From: Sulfuricella sp.
Lineage (GTDB): Bacteria; Pseudomonadota; Gammaproteobacteria; Burkholderiales; Sulfuricellaceae
Direction of reading: 5' to 3'
DNA: 63,049 nucleotides
Assembly (NCBI GenBank): GCA_028714315.1
Contig: JAQTMN010000006.1
Location: forward strand, 1 to 63,049
Position numbers and translations under genes: made by a program. Every line of letters begins with the position of its first letter. The stretch's first letter is position 1. Shown piece by piece: positions 58,126 to 63,049 of this stretch. The notes below the pieces were generated by a model. The model ran no database searches and was not told where the DNA came from. It worked only from the letters and a program-made list of their open reading frames with translations.

Positions 58126-58260
58126 TTTTCAGTTGTCAGTTGTCAGTTTTCAGTTGTCAGTTGTGAGTTGTCAGTTTTTTGAGCGGCTGCGCCGCGTGTT
58201 TTTACTGAAAACTGAAAACTGACAACTCACAACTCAAAACTCAAAACTCAAAACTCAAAA
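58126..58260. repeat. Short tandem CAGTTGT / CAAAACT repeats
   Basis: The left half repeats TCAGTTGTCAGTT four to five times, then a GC-rich core (GCGGCTGCGCCGC) follows, and the right half repeats the complement, ending with AAACTCAAAACTCAAAA. The array forms a long imperfect hairpin that reaches the start codon of the CYTH-CHAD gene. Confidence 0.7.
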
Positions 58261-59808
58261 ATGAACAATACCGAAATCGAGCTCAAGCTCCTGATCGATC
58301 CCGCCGACGTTCCCCGGCTGAGGCGCCACCCGCTGCTCAAGGCGCTGTGCCCGGCCGGGCCGAAAGCGCGCAAGCTGTCCAGCACGTATTTCGACACCGA
58401 CGACTTTCTCCTGAAAAACCGCGACATCGCCCTGCGCGTGCGCCGCGACGGCCGCCGCTGGATCCAGACCGTCAAGGGCGGCGGCAGCGTGCGGGCCGGG
58501 CTGCACCAGCGCGACGAGTGGGAAGCGCCGGTGGCGCATAACCAGCCCGATTTCACCAAGTTCGCCGATGCCGGCGTGGTCAGGCTGTTCGCCGACGAAA
58601 CCTTGCGCCGGCGCCTGCATCCCGTGTTCACCACCGAATTCACCCGCACCATCTGGCTGCTTGAAACCGAAGCCGGCGACCAGGTCGAGATGGCGCTGGA
58701 TCGGGGCGAAGTCCGCGCCGAGCAAGGCAGCGCGCCGATTTCCGAAGTCGAGCTGGAGCTGAAGGCCGGCGATCCGGCCGCGCTTTACGAACTGGCGCTG
58801 GCGCTGCTGGAAGTTGTTCCGCTGCGGCCCGAAAACGCCAGCAAGGCCGAGCGCGGCTATGCCCTGGGCGCGCCGCCGCCGATGCTGCCCGCGGTCAAGG
58901 CGGCAACGCCGGAGGTGGGGCCGGAGATGACGGCGGAGGCGGCATTTCGCGCCATCGCCTGGAACTGCATCGGCCAGTTGCAGGACAACCAGGCCCGTCT
59001 TCAGCATGGCTACGATGCCGAATATATCCACCAGATGCGCGTCGCCGTCCGGCGCCTGCGCTCCGCGCTCAACCTGTTTTCCTCCGCCGCGCCCGCCATC
59101 AAGGACGCCGCGCTGGCCGGCGAGCTGCGCTGGCTGGTCGGCGAGTTGGGCCCGGCGCGGGATTGGGACGTGTTCCTGGCCGAAACGCTGCCGCCGGCGA
59201 TCGAGGCGCGGCCCGACGATGCCGGGCTGGTGCGGCTGCGCCAGGCCGCCGTCGGGATGTGCCAGGCCGCGCGCACGCGGGCGTGCGCGGCGGCGGCTTC
59301 GGCGCGCTACTACCGTCTGCTGCTGGAGCTGGGGCGCTGGCTCTGGCGCGCGCCGTGGCGGGAGGGCGCGTCCGCGGAAACGCTGGCGCTGCTGGACCAG
59401 CCGTTGGCGTCGTTTGCCGCCGCCATGCTCGCCAGACGCCACCGCCGCTTGCGCCGGCGCGGCCGCCGGCTCGACCGGCTGAGCGTGGATGAGCGCCACG
59501 AATTGCGCATCGCGGCCAAGAAAGTGCGCTATGCCGCCGAGTTCTTTTCCGAACTTTACCCGACCAAGGCGGCTCGGGCGTACGTGCAGTCGCTGGCGGG
59601 CCTGCAGGACGAACTGGGCGTGCTCAACGACCAGGCCGTGACCGAACGGCTGCTGGCGCAAATCGAGGCGGGCGGCGGAGATTTGTTGCGGGAACGCGCA
59701 GTCGGCGTGATAATCGGCTGGAATGCCTGCAATACCCGGACACGGCTTGCCGGCATGGCGCGGGTGTGGAAGCGTTTTCGTCGCTGCAAGGTCTTCTGGG
59801 GAGAATAA
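58261..59808 (+). CDS. CYTH-CHAD domain protein
   Basis: The 515-residue protein has a CYTH domain (residues 1-200) with EIELKLLIDPADVPRLRRHP, STYFDTDDFLLKNRDIALRVRR, IQTVKGGG and EVELELKAGDP; this is a triphosphate tunnel fold. The CHAD domain (about 225-500) has HQMRVAVRRLRSALNLF, RDWDVFL and ELRIAAKKVRYAAEFF, with conserved His and basic residues. CHAD domains bind polyphosphate, and CYTH domains hydrolyse or bind tri- and polyphosphates. It lies three bases upstream of a polyphosphate phosphotransferase, so they very likely act on the same polymer. Confidence 0.93.
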   Translation: MNNTEIELKLLIDPADVPRLRRHPLLKALCPAGPKARKLSSTYFDTDDFLLKNRDIALRVRRDGRRWIQTVKGGGSVRAGLHQRDEWEAPVAHNQPDFTKFADAGVVRLFADETLRRRLHPVFTTEFTRTIWLLETEAGDQVEMALDRGEVRAEQGSAPISEVELELKAGDPAALYELALALLEVVPLRPENASKAERGYALGAPPPMLPAVKAATPEVGPEMTAEAAFRAIAWNCIGQLQDNQARLQHGYDAEYIHQMRVAVRRLRSALNLFSSAAPAIKDAALAGELRWLVGELGPARDWDVFLAETLPPAIEARPDDAGLVRLRQAAVGMCQAARTRACAAAASARYYRLLLELGRWLWRAPWREGASAETLALLDQPLASFAAAMLARRHRRLRRRGRRLDRLSVDERHELRIAAKKVRYAAEFFSELYPTKAARAYVQSLAGLQDELGVLNDQAVTERLLAQIEAGGGDLLRERAVGVIIGWNACNTRTRLAGMARVWKRFRRCKVFWGE

Positions 59809-59811
59809 TAA

Positions 59812-61293
59812 ATGTTCGAATCCGCCGAGCTGGGCCACAAGATCGACAAGGCCACTTATGACAAGGAAGTGCCGCCGCTGCGCGAAGCCTTGCTCGAAGC
59901 GCAGATGGATCTTTCGCGCGCGGCGAATTTCCCGGTGGTGATCCTGATCGGCGGGGTGGACGGCGCCGGGCGGGGCGAAACCCTCAACCTGATCAACGAG
60001 TGGATGGACCCGCGCTTCGTCCAGAGCCACGGCATGGGCGCGCCCTCGGACGAGGAGCTGGAGCGCCCGATCATGTGGCGTTTCTGGCGCGCGCTACCGC
60101 CCAAGGGCAAGGTCGGCATTTTTCTCGGCTCCTGGTACACCTGGGATATTCTCAACCGCGTGTTCAACCGCATCAAGAACGCCGACCTCGACCAGAGCAT
60201 GGAACGCACCGTGCGCTTCGAGAAGATGCTCAGCGCCGAAGGCGCGCTGATTCTCAAGTTCTGGCTGCATCTGTCCAAGGACAAGCAGGAAAAGCGGCTG
60301 AAAACCCTGGAAAAAAATCCCAAGACCCGCTGGCGCGTGACCGAGCGCGACTGGATGCATTTCAAGATGTACGACCGCTTCCGCAAGGTGTCCGAGCGCG
60401 TCATCCGCCAGACCAGCACCGCCGAGGCGCCGTGGATCATCGTCGAGGGCGAGGACGAGCGCTACCGCAGCCTGACCATCGGCAAGGTCATCCTGGAGGC
60501 GATCCGCAAGCGCCTCGACGAAACGGCGGCGCCGGTCCACGCGGTGCATGCGCCGCCGCTCTTGCCGTCCATCGACCATCTGCACATCCTGAAAACCCTC
60601 GATCTCGGCCAGAAGCTGACCAAGAAGAAATACGACGAGGAACTGGAAAAATACCAGGGCAAGCTCAACCTGCTCACGCGCAACCCGAAATTCAAGAACA
60701 TCAACGTGGTCGTGGTGTTCGAGGGCAACGACGCCGCCGGCAAGGGTGGCAGCATCCGCCGCCTGACCGGCGCGATCGACGCGCGCCAGTACCAGGTCAC
60801 CCCGATCGCCGCTCCCACCGAGGAAGAACGCGCCCAGCCCTATCTGTGGCGCTTCTGGCGCCATGTGCCGCGCAAGGGCCGGGTCAACATCTTCGACCGC
60901 TCCTGGTATGGCCGGGTGCTGGTCGAGCGGGTCGAGGGCTACTGCTCCAACGTCGACTGGATGCGCGCCTACAGCGAAATCAACGATTTTGAGGAGCAGC
61001 TGGTGAAGAACGACACCGTTCTGGTGAAGTTCTGGCTTTCCATCAGCAAGGAAGAGCAGCTCAGGCGCTTCGAGGAGCGCCAGCAAACCGGCTTCAAGCG
61101 CTTCAAGATCACCGACGAGGACTGGCGCAACCGCGAGAAATGGGATGCCTACGAAATGGCCGTGTGCGACATGGTGGACCGCACCAGCTCGGCGATGTCG
61201 CCGTGGACGCTGGTCGCAGCCAACGACAAGAATTTCGCCCGGATCAAGATATTGAAAACCTTGTGCGAGCGGATCGAGGCGGCGCTCAAGTAG
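59812..61293 (+). CDS. Polyphosphate:AMP phosphotransferase (two-domain PPK2 class)
   Basis: The 493-residue protein has two PPK2 domains. The first (about 40-240) has ILIGGVDGAGRGETLNLINEWMDPRF with a degenerate Walker A. The second (about 295-480) has VVFEGNDAAGKGGSIRRLTGAIDARQYQV, the intact Walker A, and IFDRSWYGRVLVERVEGY, the lid and Walker B. This is the PAP architecture, in which polyphosphate phosphorylates AMP to ADP; the first domain is usually inactive. A GGGGAG site precedes the ATG. Length matches PAP rather than the single-domain PPK2. Confidence 0.9.
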   Translation: MFESAELGHKIDKATYDKEVPPLREALLEAQMDLSRAANFPVVILIGGVDGAGRGETLNLINEWMDPRFVQSHGMGAPSDEELERPIMWRFWRALPPKGKVGIFLGSWYTWDILNRVFNRIKNADLDQSMERTVRFEKMLSAEGALILKFWLHLSKDKQEKRLKTLEKNPKTRWRVTERDWMHFKMYDRFRKVSERVIRQTSTAEAPWIIVEGEDERYRSLTIGKVILEAIRKRLDETAAPVHAVHAPPLLPSIDHLHILKTLDLGQKLTKKKYDEELEKYQGKLNLLTRNPKFKNINVVVVFEGNDAAGKGGSIRRLTGAIDARQYQVTPIAAPTEEERAQPYLWRFWRHVPRKGRVNIFDRSWYGRVLVERVEGYCSNVDWMRAYSEINDFEEQLVKNDTVLVKFWLSISKEEQLRRFEERQQTGFKRFKITDEDWRNREKWDAYEMAVCDMVDRTSSAMSPWTLVAANDKNFARIKILKTLCERIEAALK

Positions 61294-61317
61294 TCTCCAG
61301 GGAAGTGTCGAATAAGC

Positions 61318-61387
61318 CGTCATCCCCGCGAAGGCGGGGATCCAGGATTTTGATTTGACTGGGTTCCCGCCTTCGCGGGAACGACGA
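61318..61387. repeat. Palindromic intergenic repeat (GAAGGCGGGGATCC type)
   Basis: CGTCATCCCCGCGAAGGCGG and CCGCCTTCGCGGGAACGACG form the arms, with a loop of about 25 bases. This is a widely distributed proteobacterial intergenic repeat type. A decayed relative is at 18941-19012. Confidence 0.72.
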
Positions 61388-61482
61388 CATGGACTTGCTG
61401 ATCAGCGCCTCCCTAGGAGCCTGTCGGACTTAAAACATCATTCTCGCGAAAGCGAGGATGATCGAACGCGAAGAGCGCTCAA

Positions 61483-62061
61483 TCATCGTTCCATCTCCCG
61501 CGAATGCTCGCGGTGCCGCCGCCAGTTCTCCAGATAAGCCGCCGTCAATTCCCGGTTCTGCCGGAAGATCAGCAGGTTCTCCGCGTTCCTGAACTGCGCC
61601 GCGTGGGTGAAGTTGAAGCTGCCGGTGATCACCACCGGGTTGCCGCCGCCGGCGTCGATCACCATGATCTTGTTGTGGGCGCTGTCGTGCCGGCTATCGA
61701 CGAACACCGGCACGCCGCCGGCGGCGATTTCCGGCACCTTGCCGTTTCCCGTTTTGCGCAATTGCTCCGCGTCCGCGATCACCTGGACATCCACGCCGCG
61801 CTGCCTGGCGCCGATCAGCGCGTGGGCGATTTCTTTGCTGGTGAAGCTGAAGGTCTGCACCAGCACCTGCTTTTGCGCATGCTCGACAGCCTGCACGATC
61901 TGGCCGGTGGCGTCGTCTTCCGGCGTGAACAGCACCTGCACGGTGCCGCTCGCGGCGAGGGTATTGCCTTTGCCGTGGAAGGAGAAGTCGAAGGCCGGAG
62001 CGGCCGGGGCGAGCAAAGTCAGCGAAACGAGCAGAAAGGCGCGTCGGAAAGGGCGGTTCAT
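61483..62061 (-). CDS. Phospholipase D-family nuclease-like protein with signal peptide
   Basis: The 192-residue precursor has a signal peptide (MNRPFRRAFLLVSLTLLAPAAPA) and one HKD motif, HNKIMVIDAGGG near residue 129, with GSFNFTHAAQFRNAENLL after it. A single-HKD chain of this length matches bacterial Nuc-type nucleases (PF13091), which are active as dimers. It would be periplasmic. The start at 62061 is the first that gives a good signal peptide. It is divergent from msrA. Confidence 0.84.
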   Translation of the reverse strand: MNRPFRRAFLLVSLTLLAPAAPAFDFSFHGKGNTLAASGTVQVLFTPEDDATGQIVQAVEHAQKQVLVQTFSFTSKEIAHALIGARQRGVDVQVIADAEQLRKTGNGKVPEIAAGGVPVFVDSRHDSAHNKIMVIDAGGGNPVVITGSFNFTHAAQFRNAENLLIFRQNRELTAAYLENWRRHREHSREMER

Positions 62062-62153
62062 GTTGGAGTCCTGTCGGCGAAGGTGGAGCGAATATCGGCT
62101 ATTATGCATGATATGAACGGCTTTCCGCCGTGGATGCGGCGCGAGGAGAGGCG

Positions 62154-62696
62154 ATGAATCAGGGAACGGGCAAGGAAACCGCGACGCTCGCCGGCGGCTG
62201 CTTCTGGTGCCTGGAGGCGGTGTTCGAACTGCTGCGCGGCGTGGAAAAGGTTGAGTCGGGCTACACCGGCGGCGGCAAGCCCAATCCCACCTACGAGCAG
62301 GTTTGCGGCGGCGCCACCGGCCACGCCGAGGCGGTGCGGATCGCTTTCGATCCGGCTGTGATTTCGTTCCGCGACTTGCTGGAAGTCTTCTTCGCCATTC
62401 ACGATCCCACGACATTGAACCGCCAAGGCAACGACGTGGGCAGCCAATACCGCTCCGCCATTTTTTACCACAGCGCCGAACAGAAGGCGATTGCGGAGGA
62501 GATTATCGCCGGGCTGGACGTCGCGCCGGTAGTCACTGAAATCGTCCCCGCCGGGATTTTCTACCCGGCCGAGAACTACCACCAGGAATATTTCCGCCTG
62601 CACGGCGAGCAGCCCTACTGCCAGATCGTGGTCGCGCCCAAGGTGGCGAAACTGAGGCAGAAGTTCAAGGACCGGCTGAAAGGCCAATCAATGTAG
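62154..62696 (+). CDS. msrA: Peptide-methionine (S)-S-oxide reductase MsrA
   Basis: MsrA reduces the S epimer of oxidised methionine in proteins. The 180-residue protein has the catalytic [27 protein letters not shown] near residue 15, the GHAEAVRI motif, [14 protein letters not shown] and a C-terminal [29 protein letters not shown] second cysteine, PYC near residue 160, is the likely resolving residue. GAGGAG lies just upstream of the ATG at 62154. No msrB is adjacent. Confidence 0.94.
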   Translation: MNQGTGKETATLAGGCFWCLEAVFELLRGVEKVESGYTGGGKPNPTYEQVCGGATGHAEAVRIAFDPAVISFRDLLEVFFAIHDPTTLNRQGNDVGSQYRSAIFYHSAEQKAIAEEIIAGLDVAPVVTEIVPAGIFYPAENYHQEYFRLHGEQPYCQIVVAPKVAKLRQKFKDRLKGQSM

Positions 62697-62776
62697 GGTG
62701 CGAAGCGCAGCGCATTGCACCGTTCCCTCTCCCGCAATCATTCGGTGCAATGCCCTTCGGTTATTGCACCCTTCGG
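62694..62776. repeat. Intergenic inverted repeat downstream of msrA
   Basis: AGGGTGCGAAGCGCAGCGCA followed by CGGTGCAATGCCCTTCGG and TTGCACCCTTCG form an imperfect inverted pair. It lies between msrA and the next REP. Non-coding. Confidence 0.5.
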
Positions 62777-62778
62777 TC

Positions 62779-62843
62779 TGTGGGTCAGGCTTCAGCCTGA
62801 CATGTACGGCTGCGCCCTGAAGGGCACAAGAGCCGTACCCACA
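62779..62843. repeat. REP element, family A, long form, inverted
   Basis: TGTGGGTCAGGCTTCAGCCTGAC is followed by ACATGTACGGC, GCGCCCTGAAGGGC and AGCCGTACCCACA. This is the reverse complement of the copies at 14039 and 18308, including the same middle hairpin. Confidence 0.78.
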
Positions 62844-62885
62844 TAACTGCATCCTGCCGTTTTTTTTTCCGACTGACTATTACCA

Positions 62886-63049
62886 TCATGCGGATTTTTC
62901 CATCGCCGCGGCGAAGAACCCATCCGTGCCATGCACATGAGGCGCGAGCTTGAGGTATTTGCCGGTGTCGAGGACGATATGTTGCTGCGCCAGTATGCCG
63001 GATGCCTCGACCAGCCGGAACTCGGGGTGGGCTTCGAGGAAGGCTTCGA
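62886..63049 (-). CDS. rsmB: 16S rRNA (cytosine-967-C5)-methyltransferase RsmB, C-terminus
   Basis: The frame on the minus strand enters from the right window edge and ends with TGA at 62886-62888. The visible 53 residues are EAFLEAHPEFRLVEASGILA and, after ten residues, KYLKLAPHVHGTDGFFAAAM with EKSA at the end. The GTDGFFAA-type ending is the C-terminal signature of the Sun/RsmB RNA methyltransferases. The catalytic part lies outside the window, so this is a partial call. Confidence 0.82.
   Translation of the reverse strand, partial: EAFLEAHPEFRLVEASGILAQQHIVLDTGKYLKLAPHVHGTDGFFAAAMEKSA

Overview
The window looks like a chromosomal segment of a sulfur-oxidising betaproteobacterium, probably of the Nitrosomonadales/Sulfuricellaceae type. 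This is inferred from a soxXYZAB cluster, the gene order tsaD / rpsU-yqeY-dnaG-rpoD, a moderately high GC content and type IV pilus genes. The species cannot be fixed from sequence reading alone. Most of the window is ordinary chromosome, with one prophage edge at the left and a large surface-glycan island in the middle.

Region by region: 1-1790 is the early-gene end of a Mu-like (BcepMu-type) transposable prophage. It holds the 5' part of a transposase gene, a BcepMu gp16-family regulator, a divergent CI-like repressor, an early promoter with an internal operator, and repeated sites near the phage end. 1924-9420 is housekeeping DNA: an ABC-transporter binding protein, tsaD, the macromolecular-synthesis operon rpsU-yqeY-dnaG-rpoD, tRNA-Ile2(CAT) and a BamE-like lipoprotein. 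9438-11600 carries wrbA, a fructosamine-kinase relative and a YjfB-like protein. 11856-15908 is soxXYZAB, with no soxCD in the window. 16015-18919 holds an EnvZ/OmpR-type pair and a Spy/CpxP-like protein.

19205-37062 is a glycan assembly and export island. It has APS kinase, Wzm/Wzt ABC exporter, methyltransferases, a sulfotransferase, a 1043-residue GT2-GT4-methyltransferase fusion, and four genes that together match GDP-6-deoxy-manno-heptose synthesis. A convergent block carries three glycosyltransferases and an epimerase. 37261-44286 holds a small unknown protein, two paralogous TPR-glycosyltransferases (one O-GlcNAc-transferase-like), a GT-C-like membrane protein and a pilin gene with a sigma-54 promoter; a pilin or protein O-glycosylation locus is likely.

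44501-56698 is signalling DNA: a GAF/HD-GYP protein, a REP-associated tyrosine transposase with its REP array, then a six-gene minus-strand block. In transcription order that block is CHASE2-Ser/Thr kinase, PP2C phosphatase, FHA protein, CHASE2-adenylate cyclase, metallo-beta-lactamase-fold phosphodiesterase and a GAF-containing PilB/GspE-type ATPase. It appears to couple protein phosphorylation and cAMP to pilus or secretion output. 56798-63049 holds SixA, an orphan ParA-like ATPase, a CYTH-CHAD protein next to a polyphosphate:AMP phosphotransferase, a PLD-family protein, MsrA and the 3' end of rsmB.

The intergenic DNA is rich in palindromic REP/MITE-like elements of several families, one nested in another. 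One family flanks the transposase gene that probably mobilises it.
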